Position numbers and translations under genes: made by a program
Assembly: GCA_002943765.1 (NCBI GenBank)
Contig: PQWQ01000001.1
Location: 4,251,501 to 4,315,500, forward strand
DNA from: Psoroptes ovis
Taxonomy: Eukaryota > Arthropoda > Arachnida > Sarcoptiformes > Psoroptidae
Reading direction: 5' to 3'
DNA: 64,000 nt
In this document: piece by piece, positions 1 to 14,032 of the stretch
How the letters are laid out: every line of letters starts with the position of its first letter
How positions within the stretch are numbered: position 1 is the first letter of the stretch
The notes under the pieces: model-generated
Databases searched by the model: none
What the model saw: the letters and a program-made list of their open reading frames with translations, nothing else
Told to the model about the DNA's origin: nothing

Positions 1-2101
1 GTGTGTGTGTGTGTTTTACATCCATCCATTCAATTAATGAATAATCAAAATATTTTTATTCAATATGAAACGATCATCATCAAGGACACACGTTATAATC
101 ATCAATGGTATTATGATAATGATTATGATTATGAATGAATGAATATTATGAAATCGTTAAATCATTTTTAAGATAAATGTTTGATTAAATATTCAAATAA
201 TTATATAAGATTATCAATCATATCAATTTCAAGATTATCATTAGGATAATTTTAAAAATAATTCAATAAGCAAAATCTCATCCTCATTGATCATCAAATT
301 TTCAAATATTCGATCATCATTTTCATTAAACATTTGAATATTCATCATCCATTCATCACCGCAATTCATCGAATTCATCATTCAACCATTGAGAAACATC
401 AAATCCATTTATCAAATTAATCCATCGTTTATTTGTCAGTGTGTGTTGTCATTATTATTTGTGTGCTCACTTCATTCATTCAAAAACAATAATGATAATT
501 GATTCAAGTGTTTTTCAATTTAAATTTAAATTTGATGTTCTTGCTCTTAAACAAATTTTGCGGAAACAATTTGAATAATTTGAATGATAATTTTGCATAA
601 ATCATAATCATCACAATCGAGATAATCTCTTGAGGTATTTATATAAACATGTATTCTCATATTTTTCCCGATTTCAAATTTTGAAATTTTAAAATTTTGA
701 ACATTTTTAAATCTTTTAAATATTTGAATTTCTATTAGTTTCTGTGAAATTTTCCATCGATTTTCAATGAAAATGAATTGGAAAAAATTTTCAAATTTTC
801 AATTCATATCCAATGAAAACACCGGCCTAATACTTGTAATTTAAGTATTTGAATAAGACCTAATAAGTATTTAGGGCTTCAGTGCAAAAGTTTTGACGTT
901 AATTCACCAAATAGGCTTGTGCCAGCATTTCGTTTATTCGTTTGTTTGGATTATTAGTTTCAATTGATCAAATTTCATTGAAACTAATAATAATCCAATC
1001 CATGGATTGCAATTCAACTGATTCTAAATGTTGTTGATCAATGATTCATATGAAATTCGATATTAATTCTAAAATCCATTTGTTTAATGATTGGCGGTAC
1101 TATTTGTATTTGTTGTTGTTGTTGTTTATTTATATCATTATTATCAATTAAATTGAATTTTTTTCCATCATTTTTCCATTTAAAATTCCACCATTTTCGT
1201 ATGAATGATGATGATGATGATGATGGTTTCAATTTATTAATAATCAATGGATTATCATCATTAATGAATGGTATTGATGATTTTTTTCGTTTCGCTAAGC
1301 ACATTTTAGCAGTTTATTTTTGATTTGTTTTTCTTGAATTTCTTCGATTTTGTTTGATTTTTTAAAAGTATTTTTCCTCTGTGAAAGCAAAAGTAAAATA
1401 ATAAATTAATTATTTTGCAAAAAATTAAGAAAATTGAATTAAAATCTTTTATCGAATGATCGATATTTGATTTGATTTGTTTGAACAATTATTGAGCATT
1501 AAAAATAGAAACTAAAATAGAAAATCAATTTCAATTAAATCACATAATTAATTCAATTCAAAATTCTTCGCGAAAAAAATTCAATTCCGGCCATGTGACA
1601 CAATTTTGATACAATTGTTCTGCTTTGATATTGATTCTGCCGGAACAAAGCCTAAAATGTTTCAAAGCTTACAACCTTTGAAAATTCAGAATTTCTCAAA
1701 ATTTAAATTCAATTTCAGTTTAAAATCTAAAATCTTCTGAATTTAAATTGAAAGAAAAACAATAATAAATGGATTTTAAATGTATTTCTTTTCCTTCGGA
1801 AAAAGTAAAAAAATATTTATTTAATCTAATAAATATTGAATCAAATAACAATAATCAATCATCATTGAAATAATTGAAAATTTTCGCTGAAATAAAATGT
1901 GAAAAAAATGAATATTTTAAATTCAAAATTTCTTTGAAATTCAATTTTAAGTTTCATGGTAAATTCAATTTAAACAATTCAATTGTTTAAATTTAATGGA
2001 ATTGACAGATCTATTCAAATACAGAGCAGACAAATGACCATTTCATGATTTGAAATTTCAAAATTCTTAAATTTTACAAAAGACACTTTGCAATCGTATG
2101 T

Positions 2102-2120
2102 CCGCAGGTGCTGCCTGCGG
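2102..2120. repeat. Perfect short hairpin CCGCAGG/CCTGCGG
   Basis: Seven-base arms (2102-2108 and 2114-2120) surround a 5-base loop in a locally GC-rich spot. Nothing nearby suggests a gene; it may be part of an old mobile-element remnant. Confidence 0.5.
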
Positions 2121-3239
2121 TCCAAAATGTACTTCATTATTAACATTATTATTTAAGATTTATTCAAATATTTTTCACCATCATCCAATTGAATTAATGG
2201 AGAAAAAATAGGAAAAATTTAGTGCCGATTTCACTAGAGGATAAGACCAAATTAATGGTGGTCAAGGCCAGTGTGCTAGTTAGGCGCCAGCCGAGCCGAA
2301 CTGGATTTCAAAATTTTCATTTTCTTAAATCGTATTCGTGCTTGTACTTTCATACTTGTTCATTCATTGTATTCATTTGTCATTTTCATTTCATAAATCT
2401 TGATGATTCAAACAATAAATATGAATAAAATGAAATGAATATTTATTATTTTTAAATGAATCGAACCGAACCGAAAACAAAATTGAAATGAAAAATTTCA
2501 AATCCCTTTTTATTCAAAAGAAAAATATAACAAAGAATTTACAAATTATTATTATTATCTTTTTCTTCTTCTTTTGATTATTTGTTTCTAAAAATAACAT
2601 TCACATTCATTCATATAAATATTCATATACAAATCTAAATAACACACACAGCATAGAATCGCGAATAGAATTTTGAATTTTACAATAATACACAGAATTT
2701 AAAGTTTTAATTCAGAATTTTAAAATTTATATTCGTACTTTTGTTTATAATTTTAAATTGTACAATTACGAAATTTAATTTTAAAACTACGAATCGAAAC
2801 TTTAAATCCTGTAATCATACTAATAATAATAATAATAATCGTAATGATAACAATAAATAAATAAATAAATAACCGAATAAATAACTGAATGAATAGCTGA
2901 ATGAATAACCGAATGAATATAACCATGAATTTAACCGAATGATAATGATGATAATAATAATAATAATGTTTTTCCACGATATGATTATGCACATGAATAT
3001 ATATTGTTTCATTACACACTAATGGACAACAACAATAATAATGATGATGATGATGATCATCATCATTCATTCCTTAAGCAGCAGCGCAAGCTCTTTAGTC
3101 GAAATTTTTTTTTTAATGAATTCACGCATAAATCATTCATAATCATTCATTATGTTACTTTCAATTCTGGATGGTAACAACGAATGGAATTTTTTTTTTG
3201 TTATTTCGTTCCGAAGAATTGTTTTATCAAAGTTATTCT

Positions 3240-3490
3240 AGGGTTCTACCGGCTTTTTGGTGGCCATGGCTAATGTTGTTGCTCACTGCTCTTTGCCTTA
3301 TAGCGGAACTTTGTCACCGACCCTCCATTTAATGAGTACCCTGTGGACCTATCCTTTCCATCCCCCACTCCCACTCAAATCAATTAGGGACGCGATGTCA
3401 AAAAGTTCCTTGCTTCTTCGATTCTTGGACTTTTTGACATCCACGATAACGATGACGATAATGGTTGTTGCTATGTGTAGGTGGATTAAA
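3240..3490. other. GC-richer island with a perfect 13-bp hairpin, unidentified
   Basis: This stretch has clearly higher GC than its surroundings. It contains an inverted repeat GATGTCAAAAAGT (3394-3406) / ACTTTTTGACATC (3429-3441) with a 22-base loop. One + frame is open from 3257 to 3493 but has no recognisable motif. Another frame reads as plausible protein broken by stops, so a decayed exon or transposon remnant is possible. A structured RNA is the other option. I do not recognise it as any standard snRNA or tRNA. Confidence 0.35.
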
Positions 3491-4675
3491 TAAGAATTTC
3501 GCTTATAATTTGAATTTTTTTTATTGTTTCAAATTATCAAGTTGAAGAATTAAGAATTCTTAAGTAGAATTTCTGGTGAAATTTCATAAAATTTAAATTC
3601 TTTGCACCAGAAATAAAAGGCCCTTAAGGGAGAATTGATTGTATCGGTTGTTTGTTTTTTTCTACGCGAATCATTGACGATTCACCGAAATTCACTAATG
3701 ATGATGATGTCATTCAAAGAACAACCAAAAAACAATTCGAAAAAATCCTAAATTACTAATGAAATCAAATCGTATTAATGAATTGTGTACATCCAATTCA
3801 ACTCTTTGATTCATTTGATTGACTCATTCCTTTAACAATCATTCTTTCTCTTTGAATGACTTTAATAACCCTCTTATCAGCCCTTCAACCCTTTTGGAAA
3901 AACAGAGTAAATAAATGCATTGATAATTAATTAATTCTAACAACAGAAACTAATGAATGAACGAAAGCAAATTAATTTGAAATTATCATCTTTTGGGAAC
4001 ATTTTGTTTGTTTGTTTGTTTTGTTTTGTTCGTAACGAAACAGATAATAATAACCAGAAACATTTTTATTTTGATAATTTCATTGATTCAAAACGAATGA
4101 AATGAAATGATGATGTTGTAACACAATTATTTACGAATTACCAATTTTACGAATAATGATTTACGTCATTTATCATTAATTTTTAATGTAATTTTGAATA
4201 TATTTTTGCTTCTATTAATTTGTATTTAGCATTGAATATGGGCAAATTCGTTCATTTGTTCATGTGTGTTTGTTCAATTCGCCATGAATTTTTGGTTCGG
4301 ATCAACATGATGTATGCATCTGAAATAAATGGAATCTAAAAATATCTTTTTGGAATATTCGTGAAATTCTGTTGTTACTAAAAATATCCACACCAAATTC
4401 ATAGACTTTGTATTCATATGTAGCTTGAATTAATATTTGCTTTTATTGATTCACTAAAAAAAAAGCAAATATTGTTCAATATTTCAATGTTTTGATGCTT
4501 TCAATTCACAGCAAAGGTTTCGGTTCCGGTGAAGCTTTGCGATTGAAATTTCGATTACTTTGTTTGTTTTTGATCTATTTGATTATTTGTGTTTGATTTT
4601 ATTACAGTGCTTTGCCTCGCCAACCCACCTTCAACACTTTAATCCTTTATATTGATTGTATTTCTTTATTTCGAT

Positions 4676-4679
<4 letters not shown>

Positions 4680-4707
<28 letters not shown>
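4680..4707. repeat. Poly(T) tract
   Basis: An uninterrupted run of about 27 T follows a TTGATT context. It could be the reverse-complement tail of a retroposed copy, but no body of such an element is recognisable next to it. Confidence 0.8.
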
Positions 4708-5040
4708 GAAAGGTTTCATCGATTTTTGATATTTGACAGACAATTTTTGATTGTATTTTCAATTGAAATCATAATGTTTGATGATCAATGATCAATATCA
4801 GATCAGATCAGAGGAAAAATGTATTTCAGAGATTTTTCGATTGATTTGCGAATGAGTTTCCACAGAATTTTTGATGAAAACATATCGATACGTCCCGCTA
4901 TCGGCTGCATGACAATGTCTACAGTTGTTGATTATATTTATCTATTCATTGATCAATTAATTAATTAATCAATGATAATTATTGATGAACGGTAGAAATT
5001 AAATTATTTTCAATTTTAATGCTATGCTGTCTTGAGTGAG

Positions 5041-5146
5041 GTTAGGTTGTGCTGTGCTATGCTGAGTTAGGTTAGGTTGTGCTGTGCTATGCTGAGTTAG
5101 GTTAGGTTGTGCTATGCTGAGTCGAGTTAGGTTAGGTTACGCTATG
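5041..5146 (+). repeat. 30-bp minisatellite containing TTAGG doublets
   Basis: Two 30-base units starting at 5041 and 5071 are identical (GTTAGGTTGTGCTGTGCTAT followed by GCTGAGTTAG). They are followed by two diverged units starting at 5101 and 5131. At each junction the text reads GTTAGGTTAGGTT, that is, two copies of the arthropod telomere pentamer TTAGG. Flanking bases (about 5010-5040 and 5146-5180) share GCTATGCTGTCTTGAG and GGTTAGGT-like fragments, so the array has decayed edges. Confidence 0.85.
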
Positions 5147-5765
5147 CTGTCTTGAGTTTTTGGCGAGTTAGGTCAGGTTAAGTTAATTTTTGAGAAACTT
5201 CCCAAAACTTCACTGAAATTCAATGTTTATTTCATATATTTCAACAATTTTAAATTAAATCAAAATCGATCGATCGATTGAATGATTTGTGGCTCATGTC
5301 AAAAGGCAAATCGGTGGCAAATGGTTTTCGAATGAAAGATTTTCGTTGTCTGCTTGATGCTACTCGATGTGAGTGAAATGTTTTATCGAAATGGATGAAA
5401 ATATTTTTATTACTCAGAGATAAGACTCTGATACTTAAAGCAAAGCGACAAATAAGCGAATAATCATTGAAATATAGTAAAATTTTTCAAAATTTCTATT
5501 TAAATTCAAATCCAAAATTTCCTTGTTTTCTGGCTGAAATTTTCATTTCATCTGAATTATATGTGATATGATTATGATAAAATGGAAAAGTAAAATTGTA
5601 TCATGCATATATTGTATCGTTGAATTATTGTAACAACCAATGAAATTTCCAAAAAAACCGGAACAAAAAAAGAGAAAAAATTGTAACAATTTGTTACAAT
5701 TTTAACATGGAGTCTTTGCAGTCAACAAGAACTTACTAAATTGATTGGAAATCAAAGATGTAGCG

Positions 5766-5798
5766 GTGCTTTTCAGGCACCTGTCGAATGAAAAGCAC
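5766..5798. repeat. Perfect 10-bp hairpin
   Basis: GTGCTTTTCA (5766-5775) and its exact reverse complement TGAAAAGCAC (5789-5798) flank a 13-base loop. The pairing continues imperfectly outward. No gene is nearby. Confidence 0.55.
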
Positions 5799-8700
5799 TG
5801 GTAATTCGAGATTTTTCTTCAAATAATCAAAAATGCAAAAAGAAGAAATTTTAATTCAAAAGTTTTTAGTAAATTCAAAGTTGATAAGTATTTTCAACTG
5901 TGTTTTTACTGTTTGACTAAGGATTTCATAATGAAATCATGAAGTAAAATCAAACTTAAGCATAAAACTTGTTCAACAACAACAACAACAACAACAAAAA
6001 ATGAATTCAAACCTAAAAAAGATCATTAATTTGATTCATTTTGAATTTATATTATCAAGTGTGTGCTTGCTTTTAGATCAAATGTAGATCTAAGATAAAT
6101 ATATTAATGTCCAACAATGAATGTAAATATTCAACGATTATTTTGACCATTTCGTGTGTGCGAAACAATGCCACTACTCAATGATTATTTATGATTTAAA
6201 CAATTTAAAGATGAATTAAAGAATCTTGAAGACAAAATTGAATACAAATCCATTTATCTCCTTCAATGTTCTTATCATTGAATATAAATGTAACAATCCA
6301 ACTGACCAACCAATAATCAACGTTCGCTGATCAATCACTGACGATTCAATCAATGATTGATCAGCAAACAGTAAAAGTTTAAGAACATTTTGACCATTTA
6401 AATTTTTGAAAATATCGGAGATGATCGCCAATAATGTCTGAAATGAGACAAATATCAGTCATTTGAAAAATTGATATCAGATCTGGTATATATTTTTCTG
6501 AAGCAAACACTCAAGGCACAGCCAAAGAGAGAGAGAGAGAGACAAATACCTGTTGTTTTATATCCAGTAATTCAGTGTTTCAAAGCATTTTTTCGAAATA
6601 AAATGAGAAATTCAAAGGCAAATACCTGGCCAAATGAGTTCCCGTTATCTCTTCGTTCTCTTCATCTCCATTCCTCATTCATCAACAACATCGGCATTTT
6701 CCATTCTCTGCCTTTGTCTCTCTCACATTTCAATGAGATATTCCATGGCTTTTCCATGTTCACCGTTGTTGATGATCACATTTACCATTTATTTTTCTCT
6801 CTGGAAAATGGTAAAATACACAAAATAACTATGAAAACATCAAATAAACACAGTTATTTTCCAACCGAAAAAGATTAAAACATAGTTTGAATATGTATGA
6901 GTGTGTTTGCATGGTTTACAAGGTGGCAATGTGTGGTGTTGTTGCAACATGAAGATATTCGCTGGCCATTTTTCTGTTTTTTTTTTTTTTTGACCGAAAA
7001 ATAATTTACCAAAGGTTGGAATTTGGTATGTTCATACATCGACAAGTTGTTGTTCGTCGTTCGGTTGTTGCTGCAGATACAACAGTTGCCGATGTCGATG
7101 TTGTTGATGACGATAGTCCAACAGTTTATTTGTTTTTTTTGAATATCATTTTGGTATTCGAAGCATTTTTTGTATATCGTCATTTGTATTTGCATTTAAT
7201 ATTGCCATGAACCTGTTATTGTTGCTGTTTATTTGACATTTAAATGACAGAAAAAAAAATATTTTAAATGTTTTTAAATGTGTTTATGTGAATTCAAATA
7301 ATTTCAACCTGTAAATGTTTTTCAATGTGTGTTTGTGCTTGTGCTTGTGCTTCATTCACCTGTGAAATTTGATTTGTTTTTTTTTTGTTTGAATTAAATT
7401 AAATTAAATTTGATTCATTTAAATTTAAATCAAATCAAATTCAAATGAATTATTTGAATCAATGTGATTTGTTTAATTGAAAATTCATTAAATTTTGTTA
7501 TATCATGAACACACAATTCAATGATTCATTGTCACCATCATCTGTCATCAAGTTGATTTAATTCAATTTTGAAAATTGTCAAATTATTCTCGGGTAATTA
7601 TCTTTGTACAATTTTTTTTCTTGGTGAAATTTGACAGAATTCATTTACCATTGATAATGATCATGATTAATAATAATTTAATTGATTAATTGATACAATT
7701 AATTATGTGATAATTAATCTTGATTATCAAAAATAATTAATTAATGAAATTTCTTAATTTCGCAAACTGTCAGTCATACTGATGAATAATGTTCCAGTTC
7801 TGTGCCATGTCTATTTGCAGATTTACAAGTTGCATGATGCAACAAACTAGCAATCAATGTTTGCTCGCTTTTTGACTGATGATTTCGTATGATTTTCCAT
7901 CATCATTTCATCTTCAAATTTTCAAACTAAATTCACTAAAATCATATGTGAACACACATATATTGTAATTCGCTAAAAAACATATTATTTGACCAATCAA
8001 ATACATATTTTTCTGTTTTCTTTGATTTGTTTATTTGCTAACATCCATTTAAAAGCGCTAAATACAAACACACACGCACATATTTATGGATGATCATCAT
8101 GTTTACATCATGAACATATCCATTATTTGTTTAACTCAGAATTGAACAAAGATTAAATAGAAATTTCCAATCCAATCATCTGTGGCCTGTGCGTCATGAT
8201 GTTTGAGTTCTTCAATTTCGCTCCAAAATCATAATTCAAACATAATTATCATCATTTGTTGATTTTACGATTGATTGATTGATAGATGATTGATCGACGA
8301 TGTGATCAGCATCAGGATCAAGGCGCATTTTCCATTCGATTTTCGGTTCAATTTTCAGTTCATTTGACTTGTGTTTGCTGCAATCAGTGCAATCAATGTA
8401 GCTATGAATGCTTGATTTTGCTGGTTGAAAGCGAAAAATGACTAATTTACACCAAAGAATGGTGATTTATAGTGATTAATGAATGATGATGGTGATATAT
8501 TATATATAAATGTATGTGTGATATGTTTGAATGGATAAATATTTTCATAAAATGTCTCCATTAATTCATTGAAACTGTTATGATTTTCATGTATTGTTAT
8601 AATATCTCATAGTTTATTTATCATAAGTCACATTCATGTTCAACAATAATCATATTGAACATACACACATACACACACGCATACATGTTTGTTTGACAAA

Positions 8701-10316
8701 AAATTGCTTTATTTGTTTATTTATGTATTTATTTGATCAATCTATCGATCAATAGCTTGATCAATCAATCGATCGATAAATCAATCAATCATTGATCGAT
8801 CAATTGATTGGTTGATTGATGATAATAATGATTATCATTAATGCTAATGAGTGAATATGGATGAATTTTCATTCATAAAAATTTTAGCTTGATGCTCGTG
8901 AGTGCCGGTATTTTTTCATAAGTCGTGAAAAACATTGATAGAAACCAAATCGTATTACTACGTCATTGACTTGAATAAACGATGAGCTCAAAACACGTAT
9001 TTTTACGTCAACGGCATTCATTTCAAATTTGCTTTTTTTCCGATGATTTTTCCAGCTTTGATATTAATTCAAGGAAATAGGAAATCAATTCACATATTAA
9101 ACATATGTGTACATATGGTAACTTCACTACTAATAAATAGTGTTTATGTATTTATTTATGTATTAATTCATTTATTTATTTATTTAGTAATTTATTGACT
9201 ATGAATAATAACATACTGGAAAAAATCATATCAAATCAAATCAAATATATGGAAATATATTGAATGAAATGATGAGAATGACCTGAATCAACCATCATTA
9301 TATGAATTTTTTTGATAAATGAATCAAAAAATGTTTCGATAATTAATTTCATTTAATCATTTTTCTTTTGATGAATGAAATGAAATGAAATTTCAATTGA
9401 AATTGTGAGCATTGTTGCCGATTTTCGTCGAATTTTTACCAATTTTCGATGATAAGTTCCCTCATGATCATTTATTATCACTTATTCAATCAATTGTCTT
9501 TGATGACAATTAATTCAATGAATAATTAGCAAGAATATCTGATAACGAATCTGCTGGCATTCATCAGCGATCATCACCATCGTCTATGATGGCCACGATA
9601 ATCATTGAATCAATGTATGAATGAATTAATATTCATGAATCTTATTCAAATAAATTTCGAAAATGCTGGTCATTTCATACTTTCAATGTTGCGATAAATA
9701 CAATTCTACAATATTTCAATATCATTGAATTATTATTAATTTTGTTATTGTATTTGATCTAAAAATAAATCATTCATCTATTTTCATTTATTTTTGTTTG
9801 TATTTAATCTTTACCCGAATAATTTTAGCATCAACACTAATTTCAAAATTATGTCCACCGATTTTTCGGCCATATAAATTATTTAATACCGAATTCAGTA
9901 TATAAATTATTGTAATAAAAAATTGATTAGTCTGATACAATTTATTTATTCCATTCATACATTAAATTAATCATCCAAGAACAACTTATAACAATACCAC
10001 CATTTAGCCATAATCAACAATAAAACCAACTACAACAACAACAGTTTATATAATCTGAAAATTGATTTTGCGTAATCAATAAATGAAATAAATGAATAAA
10101 ACAAACAAATTTGACGGCGAATCAATTTACGATCAAAATTATTAAATATTTCTTAAAGATTCAATCAATTCTTTTTGAATTAACAGATATATAGCAAGTG
10201 AATTCCATTTGGAATGATTCAAATGATTATCATCGTCATCATCATCAAGTAAACATTGGTAAAAACACCAAAATCACCGAATTTATATATGTGAGTGTAT
10301 AGTGTTTTACCGAAAC

Positions 10317-10338
10317 AAAAAAAAAAAAAAAAAAAAAA
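10317..10338. repeat. Poly(A) tract
   Basis: A run of about 22 A follows CGAAAC. It is isolated, with no coding context. Confidence 0.8.
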
Positions 10339-12367
10339 TCAACGAAAACATCTCAACAAGAAAACATTGAAGACATTTTTTCAGAAACATTTTTCAGTTA
10401 ATAAACATGTTCAAAGTAGAAAAAACTAAATGAATTAAGTTGACTATACTTGTACTGGAATATGTTCATCTACTGATTCATTAAGCATTTCTCAATCGAG
10501 AGTTCTTCTAAACCACGCAATGATCAACAATAATTCCCATTGATTTCGTCGGTTGATTCAGTTGGTATATGCGCCCAAAAGAATTTTGAAATTTATTTGT
10601 GTTTTAGTGTGTGGTTCAATATATAATATCAACAATGTCCAACAGCAACAAAATGCAAGATTCTGTTTGATTCTGTTCATGCACCGCAATACAATGCCGA
10701 TATAAGAATATAGTCATAAATATTTCACCAAAAATCCAAACAGTCCAATCATCATCATCCAAACAGACACAAGATACAGATGTGTTCATTTATATGTGTA
10801 TGTTTTGAATTTTCATATTATAAACTCCATCATCATCATCATCATTATTTGGTTTGTTTGTTGATCATTAAACACTTTGACTGATTTCAAATCATATTCA
10901 GTGTTTCATATTCCATGTACAATATGTGTTTGTGTGTTTTTGATTCATTTCATTTTTCACCAATCTTTGTGTGTTTGTGTTTATTCATTTGATATTTCCA
11001 TTTTCAATATGTTTTGTCTATGATTGATTTTGAATTGATTTTGCTTTTATTCGTTTTTGTTTGTTTGTTATTTTGTTTCCATTCATTCAATTCCATTGAA
11101 TAATTGTTGCATCTTTCATATGTTTATCATTATCGCTGAAATACTACTTGAATTACATGATTCATGAATCATATATAAATTATGTAATTATGTCATTGTA
11201 ATTGTTATTATTATCGATTTATTTATTTATTTATTTTGTTTTATTTGTTTGTTTGTTAATCATCATTTGAATTTATTCATTTGTTTTTTCAAATTGTTTA
11301 ATTGTTATTCATCATTCATCTGTGATTTATTTGATTGTTAAATTATTGTTTTCTCGTTATAAAATATTCGATTCAATAATTGATCAATTAAACATAATTA
11401 AAATTGAAATCGAATGAAATTTAAATGATCATCATTAAACGAAAATAGATCGTTTAACGTCATAAACAATACTACATAAACATTGGTGGTTACCATTATC
11501 GTTGAATAAACCTCTGAAGACATTATCATCATTTATTGATTCATTCCATTTACCATTTACCATAGACATCATCATCAAATATCAATCGATCGATCGATCA
11601 ATTTGATCAATCAATCAATTCTTCTATATGTTCAGGTGTGTGTGTGTGTCTGTATTAAAGTGGTATTCAATACACACATAAATCAATGTACGCAAATATC
11701 AATATTTTTACCTGTTATTTTCCATTAAAAACAAAAACAAAATAAAACGTAGATAATATTAAAAATTTTAAACAAATGATTGCCACAAGTACATACACAG
11801 GTGTTTTGGTGTTGATGATGTTAATGATGGTAATGTTAATGGTGGTGGTTTACAATTGAATATGTTAATGTGTGTGTATTGATTTATCGATAAACCAAAT
11901 ATACAATTTGTAGAGATAAAACCTTTTAAAAATTGTTTTAAATGTCTATTGGTTTGTTATTGTTTTATCTATTTATTAAATTTTTTTCGATGATAATTTT
12001 CAATAGGCCAAGTGATTTGGTTTCAAGTTGAAATCTGAAAAATTTAATTTTAAATTGAAAATATTTGGCGATTAACATTTTTCAATGATATTTTTTTGAT
12101 TAAAAGCAGAAAAAAAATTTGGTTCAACAAAATTAAAAAATTAAATATCATTGAAATAATTATTAATAATTTTCAATTTTTCCAAAAATATCACAATTGA
12201 AAAAAGCCAATCATCGACAATTGATAATTAATAATTAATGCTATCTAGTCAATCATTGAAGTCTTCATCATTGAAATCTTCAAGCGAAAAAAACATTGAA
12301 AATTTAATTGTTGAATTTTTAAATTTTAAAATCAACTTGATATAATTTTCAAATAAAAACAACTTCA

Positions 12368-12964
12368 ATGGGTCAACCAACAACAAATTTGGTTAGTCAA
12401 TGTTGTCAATTGGACAATCATCAACAGCAGCAGCAGCATCATAATCATCATCCAAATAATCAACAACAACAACAACATCATCATCATCATTATCATCATA
12501 ATCATCATTATCATTTAAATCATCATCATCATAATATTCATTTAAATCATCATCATCATCATAATTCAAATTCTAATAATAATCAACATAATCTAAATAA
12601 TAATTATGATCACCAACAACAACAACATCAACAATCGATTATATTAAATGATCATCAAAATTTATTGACAATAATTAAAGATAATAATAATAATATCAAC
12701 AACATGTCTTCGGCAGCAGCAGCCACAGCAGCAGCGCCTGCATCAATATCTTCAACAACGGCCATCGCATCAATTACATCGACAACAACAATGACAACAA
12801 CGGCGACAACAACTACAAATATGAATGATAATAATCATAGTTTATATCATCCAACACCGATACACATAACGGCGGCATTAAATTCAACACCAACACCAAT
12901 TTTAAGTTCAAATGATACTTATATTTGTTGTGCATATTTACCAAGATGTTTTATAATACAAAAG
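12368..12964 (+). CDS. LARP4: LARP4-like gene, coding exon 1
   Basis: It encodes 199 codons starting MGQPTTNLVSQCCQLD and dominated by CAA/CAG and CAT/CAC runs (poly-Gln, poly-His), then an Ala/Thr-rich stretch. It ends ...IIQK at AAAAG|GTAAAT, phase 0, joining in frame to GTGAAATCAGG at 21920. The usual LARP4 N-terminal PAM2w motif is not visible. Because the exon is pure low complexity, its membership in the gene rests on phase-compatible splicing and similar composition. Confidence 0.65.
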
Positions 12965-13990
12965 GTAAATAATATATAAATACAAATAATATTTGAAATC
13001 TTTGATATTTTGAAAATAAATATAAATGATAATCAAGACATTATGCATAGAAATAACCCATTTTTCCCAATTATCATTGTCGTTAGTGATGATGATGATG
13101 TATTTGAATGCCATTATCCTTAACATTTGCCAAACGACAACCATAACAACATTTGACATTTTACTCGGGAAAAATTTTCGAAAATTTCCGAAATTCTTTT
13201 TCATTGTATTGACATTATCATATCTCAATTCATTCGATTCAAAACGAATAATGTTGATATTCAACATGATGATACATGAAAATTTGAGTTGAAATATCAA
13301 AAATTTGAATCCATAACAAAACAATACACTTTGAGAAATCTGAAAATGTTTGATGATAATAATAATAATAATGACGATAATGGTAATGAATGAATGATAT
13401 AGATCATATCATACAATGATGATGTTGATGATGATCATAATGGACATGATGATGATGTTGTTGTTGATGATATAATAGACTATGATGATGATAATGGATG
13501 ATAATGATAATGATGTTATATGTGATGATGATGATCATTATTTATATTTATTTTATTTTTTCTCTTGAATTCAAATAATAACAATTGTTTGATGATGACG
13601 ATGATGATGATAATGATATAATAATGATAATGATAATAATAAATGTATGAAAAATGAATCGGATTGAATTATTGAGAATGTTAAGAATAATAACACTGAA
13701 TAATATTGTTGTTGTTGTTATTGTTGATGTTGTTATCGTTGATAATGGTTGATAATAATAATGGTGATAATGGTGGTAACAATAAATGATAATAACAATA
13801 TTCCGAATTCATTCCAAATTCTTTATTTATATTCATATTCATATTCATATTCATATATTTATTTGTTGAATTACAATGAATTTATTCATCATATATTCAC
13901 ATTTCAAAATTATTCCCACACCCCATCATTCAGTGTTTTTATTTTTTATTTTTTTCCGCATTTTATGACATTTATTATGATATTATCATA

Positions 13991-14032
<42 letters not shown>

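Larger units (their letters stand above)
1..12337. other. AT-rich spacer without a supported gene
   Basis: No reading frame here shows a recognisable domain, sensible composition or plausible exon borders; the short open frames are low-complexity or homopolymer-rich. The stretch holds simple repeats, a 30-bp minisatellite (5041-5146), homopolymer runs (T at 4680-4707, A at 10317-10338), several perfect hairpins (2102-2120, 3394-3441, 5766-5798) and a GC-richer island (about 3240-3490). It is probably the region upstream of the LARP4-like gene and may include its untranslated first exon(s) and promoter, which I cannot place. Confidence 0.6.

Noticed and set aside
5041..5146. True telomere or CRISPR-like array
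   Set aside because: Units are contiguous 30-mers without spacers and only two TTAGG copies occur per unit; it is an ordinary minisatellite within unique DNA.
6471..6878. 135-codon open frame on the + strand
   Set aside because: No domain, no exon borders and a composition that follows local base content; includes simple GAGA repeats.
12938..13324. 128-codon minus-strand frame overlapping LARP4 exon 1
   Set aside because: Ile/Tyr/Asn-rich translation of AT repeats with no family signal; lies across an exon-intron border of the better supported gene.
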